64,000 nt of DNA from NCBI GenBank assembly GCA_949130495.1, contig OX422214.1, positions 254,328,187 through 254,392,186 on the forward strand, written 5' to 3'. This document shows positions 35,695 to 47,493 of this stretch, in pieces (position 1 is the stretch's first letter; the number at the start of each line of letters is the position of its first letter). The position numbers and the translations under genes are program-made. The stretch comes from Sambucus nigra. Taxonomy: Eukaryota > Streptophyta > Magnoliopsida > Dipsacales > Adoxaceae. The notes beneath the pieces were generated by a model. That model was not told the origin of the DNA, did not search any database, and was given only the letters and a program-made list of their open reading frames with translations.

Positions 35695-38376
35695 TGCGAC
35701 AACCCGCTATTCGAAATAAAGGGTGGCCAGCCCTATACCCCAATGAAACAGGAATCATGGATTGATATCATTCTCAGCATCACAATAACATACAGAGTAT
35801 CAGGAATAACCACATAATATTCCAGAAAACGGGTTATCAAAAAAATTTAGTTTGTAATTTAAAGAAAACACTTTCAACAACCCATAATAGAAAAAGAGGG
35901 TGGAAACTCCCACAAACATATATATGTAATCCAAAAGATAAAAAAGGACCAAATAAAGCGTCGGTCGATATAATCCATACAATATACAATAAGTCTCATG
36001 TGCTACATAATACATCATTTACACAATTACAACCATTTGGGCGACACGCCCGAATAAAGACTGATCTTAGCTAGAAAACAATAATAGAGGCGTCTACACA
36101 AAATATCCCGTGATACCGCCAAAATGTCACGGCTCCTCAAAAGACTCAGAGAAAAGAAAGTCATTACAGGCGACCTTGCGGTGGAACACCTGAACGAATA
36201 TATAAAATACATTCACAACAAGAAAACGAAGAACCGGTCAGAGGCCGGATTTTATATGATCACTAGATAAATGACAGGCATGACAATAACGGACAGGTAA
36301 GCATGGATGATACAGATGATATTCTAGCATGGTAACATCATATAAAGAACTAAGACAGTTAAATGATTATTAAAATGAAATTCAATTATACAAAGAAATA
36401 AAAGTACTTCTAAGACTTTTTCATCTTTCATCATTTTCATTTCTGTCTTCTTTCCATTCCTTATCAGGAATGCAATTATTACCATGTGCTCTTTATGGCA
36501 CTTATCTCAATAGTATGCTCTTTGTGGCATATACTTTGCTCTTTATGGCATTAATGTTCCATCGAGTCCAACTCGATAATAGAATAGTTATAAATATATA
36601 TATAACGATTCTAAGACCGCCCATCCGGGTTTCCCCACTGTGCGCGCCCCTAAATAACCATCATCTTCCAGGGCCTATCATAAGACAACCTGGGATCCTA
36701 TCGCCAACATCGGGAAGCGGCCATATGCCTGCGGGGTAGTCAAGACCACACCCAGAATCTCCTACCCATCGCAGAAAAATATCAAACAAGCGCTCATATG
36801 GCCTAGGACTATATCCACCCTGCATTCATTAGCCAGGGGCTTCACCTCACGCACAGACTTCCCTTAAGATGGTATTTAGAGAGGTGTGTAACATCCATTT
36901 TATAAATTTCCATTTCATGATTCAGTAAATTATGTTTTACTTTATCCATTTTACATTTTATCAAATGCATTATGGTGTACTTCACATCGTCATAATAACC
37001 TCGAAGAATATTTAAACTCCCAAGTTATCTCTCCCAAACGTCCTTGTTTGGACTTTATAATAACCCATCAAATGATATCTAGTTCGCATTTACTACTAAA
37101 GTCTCCAAATTCGACCTTAAGATTTCCTAGACTCTTATAGAACTACCTGACAGAAGTAATGACTAAACATTACTTTAAATCCCCCCCCCCCTGACAGGAA
37201 CCCTAGATGAACCCCTTCGAGTCTAGGGAGTCGTCCGAACTCAACTAATACTCTAAGACTCTATTTTTACTTCATTTAAGAAGGTCCCTATGTTCCTATG
37301 AAAAGAAGAAGTTAAAGACTGAAAATAAAATGTTTGGGAAGAAAACAGGGGACCGGTCGACCGGTCCTAAGACCGCGGTCGACCGCGTCTCAAGATTTGG
37401 CCTAAGAAGAAAAGCAGAAAGTTCATTTCGACAGGGGACCGGTCGACCGGTCAGGGGACCGCGGTCGACCGTGCCATCATTTTAGGCCTTTGAACGAAAT
37501 GCAGTGAACCCTCTCCCGAAGACCCGGTCGACCGGTCTGCGAACCGCGGTGGACCGGTACCTACAGACCTAGATCGAGACTTCCTATTTTCAAGAAAATC
37601 CAAAATCCAACTCATTTATTCTCACCCACACAACATAAATGCTACTACCACTACCATCAACATCAACAATCATTCAACTATCCTTTAATGATTCAAAACC
37701 AACCAACATCCAAACCCTAAACTAGTAAACCATAATCAAATACATCATTCTCACACAAATCATTTATCCTAAACCATAAATAGCAAGTAGTAAACTTGCC
37801 TCAATGTAGAAAATGCAGATTTTCTTGGTGTGGGAGCAAGAATCCTTCTTAAATCTTCAATATCCTTTCTTCTCTTTACTCTTTCTCTTTCTCTCTTTAG
37901 TTCTCTAGGTTTAGGAAATACAATTATGTGACTAGTGATTTACTCAAGACATAAATCGTGCCTTTAGCCAAAATCCCAACTCAATTGATCGATATTGCGA
38001 TAAAATAATACGCAATTGCATATTTAAGGCATAATCAGTCAAAAATGCCCAAAATCTCAAAACACATAATGGCACAATATCTGACTATCTCGCACGTTCC
38101 GGAATCAACTGCGGCCTCCAAATTATCATTTGGACATTTTATAATTCAATTTATGTTCCTGTCTCATTATTAAGCCAAATATCATTTTAATTCATATGAT
38201 ATTAATAAGCATAACATAGAAATATTCACCCATAGTCATGGTATATATGCAAACTCGTAGTGAATATTAACTTTTCTTCATTAAATTAGCACTCAATTCA
38301 TAACCCAAAACTTATATCTAATTACCATACCTAGTAATTAATATAAAATACATTCTCATAAGCGAGGGTTATTACA
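35695..38376 (-). mobile_element. Element D: 5' LTR (2682 bp)
   Basis: It begins TGTAATAACCC at 38376 on the minus strand and ends TTGTCGCA at 35695. The right target copy CCATC is at 38377-38381, exactly matching the left. It has GAG|GCAAGT (donor at 37799, minus strand) and perfect palindromes at 37350-37560. With the 3' LTR it delimits a complete 10.2 kb insertion. Confidence 0.95.
37350..37560 (-). repeat. GGTCGACC palindrome cluster, element D 5' LTR (intact)
   Basis: Perfect GACCGGTCGACCGGTC-type and CGCGGTCGACCGCG-type sites alternate, six centres in about 210 bp, about 815-1025 bp from the LTR start. The cluster is CpG-rich. Confidence 0.92.
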
Positions 38377-39119
38377 CCATCCCATCTTTTTATAAAAGTA
38401 TATTAAGTCTCGTAATTATAAGAAGCCGCCTCATAACCACCCATTACAACCTCTAACCTTCTATCTATATTTTTTTAAGAGAGTGACATGTATCCCATGT
38501 TTATTAAACATAATCAAGAGCATAAAAAAGAACTTGTGATTAATTATCAATGTTTTAAAAAAAAATAGGAGTAAATACTTATACTCTCATATTAAATGCT
38601 ATTTTTTAGGAGTAGTAAAATTATAGTAAACTACACCCATTTGACATAAGTTTATAAACTAAATGAAATTATCTTGATTATAATTGAAGTCACATTAATT
38701 TAATGAGTTTGGATAGATAAGCTCACAAACATTATAATTGTTTTCATTATACCACGTGCATGATTTCTCTATCTTTTACATCTAGATTTAATTTATATCA
38801 AATATGCAACTAGACCACGTGCTCCATAAGACAAATGTTATATTATACTAGACAGTGCATGACACTCTCTCACACATTTGATATCCCATTGAAGAAGAAC
38901 TAATAATGTAAACTCTCCAAGTTTCTAAAAAATTCCCTTTGCTGCAAAAAGTAGATTTTTAATGACACACAAGACAAAATTTCTTTATTTTTAAGTTTAG
39001 AGTATTAATTGAAACTGAAATTTACAAAATGAGGTAGTTTTGAGCTTTTTACCTATTTTTTCATATCAATTCAAGCATACTAAACTCAATGTTAACATTA
39101 TTTTTGTTTATTAATCCAG

Positions 39120-39617
39120 GATGCTGATATAATGTGGTTTTGGGATCCATTTCCACATTTTTATCCGAGTTCTGATTTTGAAATTGCTTGTGATTATTTT
39201 TGGGGTGATTCATCTGACTTAAACAACCAACCAAATGGAGGTTTCACCTACGTAAAATCTAATATCAGGACCACCCGTTTTTACGAATTTTGGTACAGAT
39301 CAAGAGAGACCTACCCGGGTTTGCATGACCAAGATGTGCTAAATAAGATCAAATATGATCCATATATTCGCGAAAATGGGATACAAATCAAATTCTTGGA
39401 TACCAAATATTTCGGCGGGATTTGTGAGCCCAGCAGAGATTTCAATCAGGTGTGTACAATGCATGTGAATTGTTGCGTCGGTTTAGATAACAAAATTTAT
39501 GACCTCAAAATTATGCTGGATGATTGGCGAAACTACACAACAAGAGGGGATTTGCAATCATCAACTTGGACAGTTCCTCAACATTGCGGGTACGATTCAA
39601 ATATGTTAATAAATTGA
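39120..39617 (+). pseudogene. Nucleotide-diphospho-sugar transferase pseudogene, 3' exon
   Basis: This is the C-terminal exon of the same PF03407 gene. It opens directly after TTAATCCAG with DADIMWF, which holds the DxD metal/nucleotide-sugar motif. It continues through GGFTYVKSN, RETYPGLHDQDVLNKIK, FGGICEPS, VCTMHVNCCVGLDNK and DDWRNY, all landmarks of this plant family, and ends at TGA 39615-39617. The exon itself is open. It is separated from the 5' exon by the element D insertion. Given the upstream frameshift, missing N-terminus and altered donor, the locus is probably a pseudogene, although this exon looks little decayed. Confidence 0.92.
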
Positions 39618-40027
39618 TTTATTGTTAATTTGATGAAATTGATGGTAAAATTATTTTAAATGTAATGATTTTTCCCCTTACATTTTTGACAAAAAATAAT
39701 TGTATTATTGCTTTATTTTTTTTATTGTTGATAGAACAATAAATCCCTGCTATCCACCCCATCCAATATTAACATTGCTTAAATAATACCTAGTAGGTAA
39801 GTGTTGACTAAGACAAGGAGAAGGTGTAAAAATGAATATAAGTTATTATAGTTTTTTTTTTCTTAATGTTAAAATGAAAAAATATATGGCTAATAAATGT
39901 GTTTGGCTTGTGGTCATTGCAACCAGCGCTGCACCTTTTCGCCCTCGTGAACCATCCCCTAAAAACGATACTCAAGGAAGTAAGGGTTGATGCCTGGGTA
40001 CAAATTGTTTCAAAAGTATGTTTGTTT

Positions 40028-40059
<32 letters not shown>

Positions 40060-41210
40060 GCTGTTGTTGTTGTTGTTGTGTTTAATTTGGAACATTTGTG
40101 CAATATCATGATTTCCAATTTATCGTAACTGCACACAAGATTAAAAATGACTGCGGAAAATTTAAATAAAATAAATTTAAGTTTATAAAAAAATATCAAG
40201 TCAAAGATATTTATATGTACTATTTCTAGATTTACACGTGTCGCTCAAAATTTATCACAAAATTATTAAAACACAACATCCATTATTAAAGGAAATATAA
40301 AAATAAACTTCACAACAATGGCACACGTAAATTTATTTTTGTGAAAACCTCAATGGCATTACTTTTCCATAACATCAGATTTCATATCTAAAGCAATATA
40401 AAATGCCTAAAGGTGAAATTCTTCTTTCACACGTATATCTTTTGCAAAATTGTGTGAAAAAAAACTCTAACTTATATGTGTGTGTGTCTGTGTGAAAAAT
40501 ACATTTTTTAGTATAAAAGAATGTAAATGCATGTAAGAATTAAAAAAATTCATCAAGTTAACAAAACTGAAATCAGCAAGCATGCGAGTAAAAATTGGGG
40601 TTATGAGGACTTCCCTTAATTTTTATAGTAAAAGAACATATTTTATTTTTGTAAAATATACTGAGTTGAATTTATATATTGTTACAGGTTTAATTACATA
40701 CCCACAAGAAGTTGTGGACCATAAATAAAGGTGCTCCTGTCTTGTGTCACTTACATACTACTCACAATTTATCAGTCAAAATCTTCTTCTGGGCTCCCAA
40801 AGGGAATGAAAATAATGTTATGCACACTGATAACTTTTTTCTTTCGTTTTTTGAATTTTATAAAATTGATAGACTAGTGTGGCTTCTTGCAGATCCAATG
40901 GATTTTTTTAGGGTGAGCAGGTCGTTCTAATTTGTTATTTTGTCAAATATCATTTCATTGATGTTTGAATATTTGTCATTGGAGGTTTTGTGAATCACTA
41001 TCTCTCTTCTCTCTCTCACACACAGAGGAAAAAAATGGTGCCATCTAGACTAAGAACATCTCTAATCGTATGTAATTTTTAAGTAAATCTTATTTGTAAA
41101 ATGAGTTTAACTAAAAAATAATTCACAACTGTATGTTTTGCTCTAATAAGATTTGCTAATTATGTGAAAAGCAACATAAAAATTTAGGCAAATAATATAA
41201 AACATGTGTA
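39618..41210. other. AT-rich 3' flank of the pseudogene
   Basis: No recognisable gene. It holds a TTG/CAA microsatellite (40027-40079). An open frame at 40712-40930 has no domain I recognise and I do not call it. The stretch ends with GTGTA, the left target copy of element E. Confidence 0.55.
40027..40079. repeat. (TTG)n microsatellite
   Basis: About 17 TTG repeats with one interruption (CTG). The Asn-rich and Leu-rich ORFs over it are artefacts. Confidence 0.95.
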
Positions 41211-41643
41211 TGTAACAACCCGTCCTTTTTGGAGACCATTAAATTCCATAATTGGATATAAATTGGAATTTGGAGAATTTCTCGAAATAGTGATCTTTGG
41301 GATTCTCGAGGATTTAATGATTTTGGAACGGTGTTATCAATTATTTTGGGACCATATAGGTCGAAATATTTTATTTATGTGTCGCCATGGAGTATAGCGA
41401 CAAAAGAGGTGAGATTTTGAGTAGAACACCGCATTTAATTATTTTGGATTAGAATAGTGATTTGTGGTCAAGTACCTCGAATGGAAATTTTGACTGCGCC
41501 ACGAGTCTCGGAATGTCCGAGATAGTCGGAAAAGAGTGTCTGATTGTCGAAATTAAGTTTCGGGTAATTTTGGAGTTAAATAGGCTCGTAATTGGGTAAA
41601 CGAGTCGTTTTTGGGCTTTTAGGGTTAAAACCCTTTTTCTCTC

Positions 41644-41651
41644 TATATATA
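41644..41651 (+). promoter_or_regulatory. TATA box in element E 5' LTR
   Basis: TATATATA between TTAGGGTTAAAACCC-like sequence and a purine-rich (GA) stretch, about 430 bp into the LTR. A typical plant TATA context; transcription would start about 30 bp downstream. Confidence 0.65.
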
Positions 41652-42104
41652 GAGGAAGAGAGGAAAGAAAGATTAAAGAAAAGAAGAGAGAGAGAGAGAG
41701 GGAAGAAAAGAAGAAAAAAGGGGGAGATTCCGGCCGGCCTCCGCGGGATTCGGCTCGAGGACGTCGGATTGTATCCACGAGGCAAGTGTTTACTTGCTTT
41801 ATTTATTTTTGAGCATAAATATCTCATATCATTGTTGGTATAACATACCCTAATGATTTTGGGTTGGGTATTCGTGAATAAAACGGGTTTTCGGGAGATA
41901 AAACGAATAAACCCCTAAAATTGGTAAATTGGAGATTTTAGTAATTAACCAAAAATATTGGGTGATTCCGGGTCCTGGGATGTTTAGGACCCGTATTATA
42001 GGTGTATTTATTGTTGGTAGAATTTGTAGGCCGTTGGGTGAAGAGATGGAAGCTTGGGGGAAGCTTCCATGGCCGAACAGCTTCTCGGAGAAGAAGTTGC
42101 CCGA

Positions 42105-42185
42105 CTTGATCGATCGATCGAGCCTCGGGGATCGATCGATCGAAGCCTTCGATCGATCGACGGTCATGGATCGATCGATCGACCT
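42105..42185 (+). repeat. GATCGATC palindrome cluster, element E 5' LTR
   Basis: Four blocks of GATCGATCGATCGA or similar lie in 80 bp, about 890-970 bp from the LTR start. They generate the spurious ORFs rich in DRSI. Confidence 0.95.
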
Positions 42186-43289
42186 CTGCTGAAAAGGAAC
42201 AATTTCTTTAGGGTGATTTGGATGGGATAGATTCCATTCCATTTTTTCTTTGAGGATAATTAGGTGATAACCTAAGGGACCTTTTAGGACTTTATGGTCC
42301 ATAAATTAAGGTAAGTTAGGAGGGTAAAGTAAGGGTTTTTAGTATATAACCCTTAATCTATATTTTCGAGGAAAATAGACTAATTGTAGAAATTGATGGA
42401 TTAGGGTTCCTAACTTTAATTGGGAACTTCTAAGCGATTAATTGGACTAGGTGTAGTCTTGGGGTTTAAGGAAATGAAATCCTTAACCTATTAAGTTTAA
42501 AGTTGTTCGGGTAAGAGAAATCCTGAGGATATTTCTCGTAGGCTTATAAGCCTATATAATTATGCTTATAGAAGGCATAATTATATCGATTATCGTTAAG
42601 TATATCCTAAGAGATAATTAGGATAATTTGGGGGTATATATATATATACATACTTCACTTTGAGGAGAATAGTATCATTGGAGATATCCAATAAATCCTT
42701 AGAATAGGATTAAAGTATCTAGTGATTATTAAAGTAAGAAATACTTTGGATTTAGAATCATGCTAATATCAATGCATGATTATGATTCCCGGAGGGAATC
42801 TTTGGGATTATTATCATCGTTAGATGCTATAGGCCACTAAGGCCGTTTATATATATATTCTAGGAAGAATATATAGGATATGTATATACTGTGTGTTTTA
42901 GGTATATATATATATATGATGATGGTAATGATTTTGAAAATATATAAATGAATATTTTCAAAATGGAAAGAGAGATGTTTTTCATAATTAATAAAATATG
43001 GATTACACACCTCTCTAAATCGCTATCATAAGGGAAGTTGCGTTCGTATGGTGAAGCCCCCTGGCTAATGATGCAGGGTGGATATAGTCCTATAGGCCAT
43101 GTGAGCGTTTGTTGTTATATTTTCTGCGCTGGTTAGGAGATTCCGGGTGTGGTCTTGACTATCCCGCAGGCACATGGTCGATTCCCGACGTCTTTCGATA
43201 TGGGATCCCAGGTTGTCTTAGAGGCCCTGGAAGATGATAGCCATTTAGGGGCGCGCATAGTGGAGAAATCCGGACGGGCGGTCTTAGAA

Positions 43290-43625
43290 CGCGTTTATTA
43301 AAGCAGTTCATAATAATGGATTTGCTTTAATTACATTTCCTGGATATAGGAAGGGAAATGGGTTATATATAATTTGGCTTCGGTAACACTTCCCGGATGG
43401 AAGAAGGGATGTGGAAGCATATGTTTTGATCAAAGCATTTTTATGATAATGAAAATGTCTTTGAATACATTTCCTGAGTATAAAAAGGGAAATGGGATAT
43501 TTTGATAAAGAAAAGCATTTTATGATAATAATACTGGCTTTTAAAAGGTATATGATTTATTAAAGCAATTCATGATAATGAATTGGCTTTTAAATACATT
43601 TCCTGGATATGAGAAGGGAAATGGA
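43290..43625 (+). repeat. Alternating hairpin array, element E 5' LTR
   Basis: Four hairpins of type ATTTCC/GGAAAT (43334-43360, 43387-43413, 43468-43494, 43597-43623) alternate with hairpins flanked by AAAGC and GCTTT, for example AATTCAT-GATA-ATGAATT. Stem sequences differ between copies while pairing is largely kept. Confidence 0.75.
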
Positions 43626-43790
43626 AGTTTTTGAAATAAAAAGGATAAGTATTTATAAATACTTTATGTATCAAGAAATCCTCAGTCCGGGAGATATTTA
43701 TATTATCCGGAAGTATATTGTAGATGTATGTATATGTATAAATTGGGTGCCTAGGGTCTAATGAATCCCGACGATCGACCGTGCCGCATA

Positions 43791-43850
43791 GTAGTGTATC
43801 GGGGGGGTTCCTTGTTTGGATTTCGCTTCGCGAGACACCCCACGCACGAA
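43791..43850 (+). repeat. Hairpin module copy 5 (E 5' LTR)
   Basis: Outer GGGG/CCCC and GTGT/GCAC pairings, inner TCGC-TTC-GCGA stem-loop, core TTCCTTGTTTGGATTTCGC. Confidence 0.88.
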
Positions 43851-43983
43851 TATGGCACTGTGTTGAGACTGGGGAGAAGTTTAATCCTTAGTGCTCTTAT
43901 ATTATTAAATGTTATGATATAGATATTATATATCTTTCTGTACTGAGGGACTGGCGGATCTCAAAGATCGACCTTGCTGCATA

Positions 43984-44043
43984 GTAGTGTATCGGGGGGG
44001 TTCCTTGTTTGGATTTCGCTTCGCGAGACACCCCACGCACGAA
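43984..44043 (+). repeat. Hairpin module copy 6 (E 5' LTR)
   Basis: Nearly identical to copy 5 and 193 bp downstream of it. Confidence 0.88.
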
Positions 44044-44806
44044 CATGGCATAGAGTCGAGATTAAAGTGAAGTTTAGCCCTTAGTACATCTATTTGACTA
44101 TCTAGGTTAGATAGTGGTTGAGTATTAGATTAGTTTAGCAGGGTAGCTTGACTAGGAGGTTTAAAGTGATGCGCTAGGTGTGCACTGTTAGGGGAGAGGT
44201 GAGGGGTATCTCACGAGAGTGCGATACCAATTTAAATATGAGATAAAACTATTTTTTCTAAAAATAAAGCATTTATGCACTTGCAAAATATTTTCTAAAC
44301 ATTCGGGCCCTGACCCATTTGTCTACTCTCCTTTCTTTCTCTATACTGTATATATATAGGTGTCCAGACACAGGGACGCCTGGATGGAAACTCTTTCGAG
44401 TCAGACGTCTGCTGCAGCAGCTGTGGATGCTTGCAGGTTATCGGTAGACGTTTCTTTCCTTGTACTCTAGATAGGAGTTATTGTATAAACACTCGAGCCA
44501 ATGGCTCAATTGCATTTATTTATTCTTTCTGTACAGCATTCGATATGGTTGTATTATTTGGACCGAGTGTTCGGTTATTTTAGTTCCTTTCTTTTCTATT
44601 TCAGTTCATTACGCATTTAATTGTGAATGTTTTAATTTGTGCGCTAAAAAGAGTAGTTAAGTAAAAGTTTTTAACGGCCACCTAATAGGATATTAGTAAT
44701 TAATTGGATTTTCGACAGTGATGCTAAGAATGATCCATATGAAACTCCTGTTTTAATTTAATATTGGAGTGATCGCCCGGTATCTTATTAGGCGGGTTGT
44801 TACAGA

Positions 44807-44818
44807 TGGTATCAGAGC
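44807..44818 (+). other. Primer-binding site, element E
   Basis: TGGTATCAGAGC, perfect initiator-Met type, two bases after the LTR end. Confidence 0.95.
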
Positions 44819-45948
44819 ATCAGGTTCTAGTGTCTTTAGGAATCTGTGCGGACGTACTACGCTTTCAGCGTTGCTCTCGATTTGTATAGAGCCCCGGGAT
44901 TAGGATTGTTGATATCTCTTGTGAGATTTCGATCTCCTGCCATATTAGAAGATTATAGAAATCCGTTACGCGCTCGTTGAGAATTATGTGCGGAGCTCGG
45001 AGGGCAGCAGGAGTAGGAGCTTAGCTGGGGGAGCTGGTAGAAGACGGGGCCGAGGACATTAGTTGATGCCTCTTTCCTTATGGCAAATGCTAAAGGACTG
45101 TTGCGACGATTACTAAAGTATAGTAGTTATGAGCAACCAAGTACTACTGTGATAGAGTGTGGTACTAAAGTTGGATTTCCCCGTGGAGATTAGGATTAGA
45201 AAGGGATCTTACGGATAGTTCTAACCGTGAGTCCCCATGAATCAGTAGGATGAGAAGTATGCAGTTTTGGGAATTATTCGCCTAAGGTCCAGCCAGAGGC
45301 CGACGGTGAATAAGGGCGAAGATGTTGTTATGAGTTTTACCTCAATTGAGGAGGTATATTTGGCATGACTAGATAAAGTCGCGGTATTAGTTAGCCCTAG
45401 ACTCGTGTGTGTATTTTGAGTTGTGGCGGTCTCGATAACATTTTAATGTATGACTATGTGTTTTCCGCAATAGCGGAATTTTATTTCCCTTCATTCGCCA
45501 TAGAGGCGGGTGCTTATATTTTGTATATATACGTATACGGTATATGGTGTAACGGAGCGATAGAAGGCTAATAATGGCAAGTTTATCATGTCCGCAGTTC
45601 CTGGAGGGAACAGGTTGTTATTCTGGTGTCTCACCTTGATACAGGTTGAGTACACCTTTGCTATTATGGATTTATGGAACCTCGATGAGCAGAGACTTCC
45701 TTATTTTGGATGGTATATGTGGCAACCTTATAAATATGATTTAAGGCCCACAGAATTGTTGTTGAGCGATAAGATTTAGCTCAGTATTAGTTTGCGCAAG
45801 GACTTAGGAATGAGTGCGAGCGCAGGGTGGTATGACTCTTAGATAGAGATAGGAGTTCAGATCACCTTTTGTTGGATTAGGGGATAGGGTTATCCCGATT
45901 GCATGTTTAAATGACAGAACTCCATAACCAACGAAGTCAAGGGTTAAT

Positions 45949-45997
45949 GTGTGGAGGGGTTCCTTGTTTGGATTTCGCTTTGCGAGACACTCCACAC
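45949..45997 (+). repeat. Hairpin module copy 7 (E interior)
   Basis: The outer arms GTGTGGAG and CTCCACAC form a perfect 8 bp stem; the inner stem is TCGC-TTT-GCGA. The outer stem differs from the LTR copies but pairing is retained. Confidence 0.88.
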
Positions 45998-46439
45998 ATG
46001 ACTCTTAACGGCGTCGGGAGTGGGGAGCTGTTATGAGATGCAAGTATGTTGATCATGTGGAACGGTCTTATAGTGTGGATGAACCACTATAGACTATGAG
46101 CCACATAATGTCAAAATACTTATGGAAAATTGTGCTATGGAAAAGCACTAAAATGATCCCTTCGCCACAAATGGATGGGTAAGGTTGGACATAGAGAAAT
46201 TTAATTGAGGACAATAGTCAGGCCTTAACGAAAAGGCAAGTTTTGAGGAGCTCCATTTTGGGTATTATGTTCGTGACACTTTCTACAGAAAGTGGGCACT
46301 TGATTAGTTAGGTTTCCTTCTATATGGGCGGAAGGATAAGATAGTAGAAATGCGTTCATAGGCTAGCCTAGTAGGATTTAGGACGTCCCGCTTCTGTGCC
46401 TTGGGTCGTTATATCTCGATGACCGACTACGCGAGGGAG

Positions 46440-46498
46440 TAGTGTAACGGGAGGGTTCCTTGTTTGGATTTCGCCTTGGCGAGACGTCCCACGCATGA
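46440..46498 (+). repeat. Hairpin module copy 8 (E interior)
   Basis: The inner stem is lengthened to TCGCC-TT-GGCGA, a paired C and G gained together. The outer arms are GGGA/TCCC. Confidence 0.86.
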
Positions 46499-47485
46499 AA
46501 CCAAGCACTTGTCGGGAGTTGAGAGAGGCCTTGGGCACTAGGGACATACTTAGGATTATATTAGTTTCGTGTAGGTAGGGTAACGCTTAGATCGTAGCAT
46601 TTTTAGGATATAGGTTCGCTAGTATTAGCAGCGCCAAGGTTAGGAGTATTGAAATGCGCGGGTTCGGAGGACCCATAGGTGAGTATTACACCGAGGAGAG
46701 GAGACCCTTACTGGGAGAGAGTGATGCGTGTCAGACGTTCGTAATGTTTGTGCTGATATGCACAAGTTGGAAAGGTGTATGGGCACCTTTGGTAAGGTGG
46801 TTTGATAAACCGCCTAGTTACGATAGGAGTGGTACACAAGATTGAAATTCATGCCGATAGGCATTATAGATGATGGGTATTCTGTGACGTATTAGAGTCA
46901 CTTTATGATTTCGGTAGCCGCATAGTGTATGGTTGGGAACCGTTGGGTCAGTATCGTTTCCCTTAAGGTATTAGGAGTTGAAGTGATCCTAAGATTGGTG
47001 GTGTAGGTCGCATCTGAATTTCGAGGACGAAATTCCGTTGTAAGGGGGGGAGTGTAACAACCCGTCCTTTTTGGAGACCATTAAATTCCATAATTGGATA
47101 TAAATTGGAATTTGGAGAATTTCTCGAAATAGTGATCTTTGGGATTCTCGAGGATTTAATGATTTTGGAACGGTGTTATCAATTATTTTGGGACCATATA
47201 GGTCGAAATATTTTATTTATGTGTCGCCATGGAGTATAGCGACAAAAGAGGTGAGATTTTGAGTAGAACACCGCATTTAATTATTTTGGATTAGAATAGT
47301 GATTTGCGGTCAAGTACCTCGAATGGAAATTTCGACTGCGCCACGAGTCTCGGAATGTCCGAGATAGTCGGAAAAGAGTGTCCGATTGTCGAAATTAAGT
47401 TCCGGGTAATTTTGGAGTTAAATAGGCTCGTAATTGGGTAAACGAGTCATTTTTGGGCTTTTAGGGTTAAAACCTTTTTTCTCTC

Positions 47486-47493
47486 TATATATA
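47486..47493 (+). promoter_or_regulatory. TATA box in element E 3' LTR
   Basis: TATATATA before a GA-rich tract, as in the 5' LTR. It could drive read-through transcription into the flank. Confidence 0.6.

Larger units (their letters stand above)
27295..39119 (+). other. Intron of the sugar-transferase pseudogene, enlarged by element D
   Basis: Between the two exons lie 11.8 kb. Removing element D and one TSD copy leaves about 1.6 kb of AT-rich intron (27295-28174, 38382-39119) with no other gene seen. The 3' end is TTATTAATCCAG (AG at 39118-39119), a normal acceptor. The 5' end is ATATTT, a non-canonical donor. Confidence 0.8.
41211..44804 (+). mobile_element. Element E: 5' LTR (3594 bp)
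   Basis: It starts TGTAACAACCCG and ends GGGTTGTTACA. In order: TATA box (41644-41651), GA-rich tract, GAG|GCAAGT (donor 41782), HindIII-type inverted repeat GGAAGCTT/AAGCTTCC (about 42048-42068), GATCGATC palindromes, a GC-rich block (about 43006-43300), an alternating hairpin array (43290-43625) and two hairpin modules. It differs from the 3' LTR by about 28 sites (roughly 0.8%). Target copies are GTGTA (left) and GTGCA (right), one mismatch. Confidence 0.95.
44805..47052 (+). mobile_element. Element E: 2.2 kb non-coding interior
   Basis: It begins with a leader like element 1's (CATCAGGTTCTAGTGTC) and ends with GGACGAAATT plus a G-rich polypurine tract (47041-47052). Between them I recognise no gag, protease, RT or integrase. 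Small ORFs are not conserved domains. Two hairpin modules are embedded. The LTR, PBS and polypurine tract are intact, so the element is a non-autonomous (LARD-like) relative of Tekay. Confidence 0.85.

Noticed and set aside
27295..39119. U12-type AT-AC intron
   Set aside because: The start ATATTT lacks the U12 donor consensus ATATCC, the end is AG not AC, and no good U12 branch site was seen.
39808..40199. Asn-rich and Leu-rich ORFs
   Set aside because: Produced by the TTG/CAA microsatellite at 40027-40079.
40712..40930. 72-codon ORF downstream of the pseudogene
   Set aside because: No recognised domain, no supporting neighbour or splice context; a chance open frame is likely.
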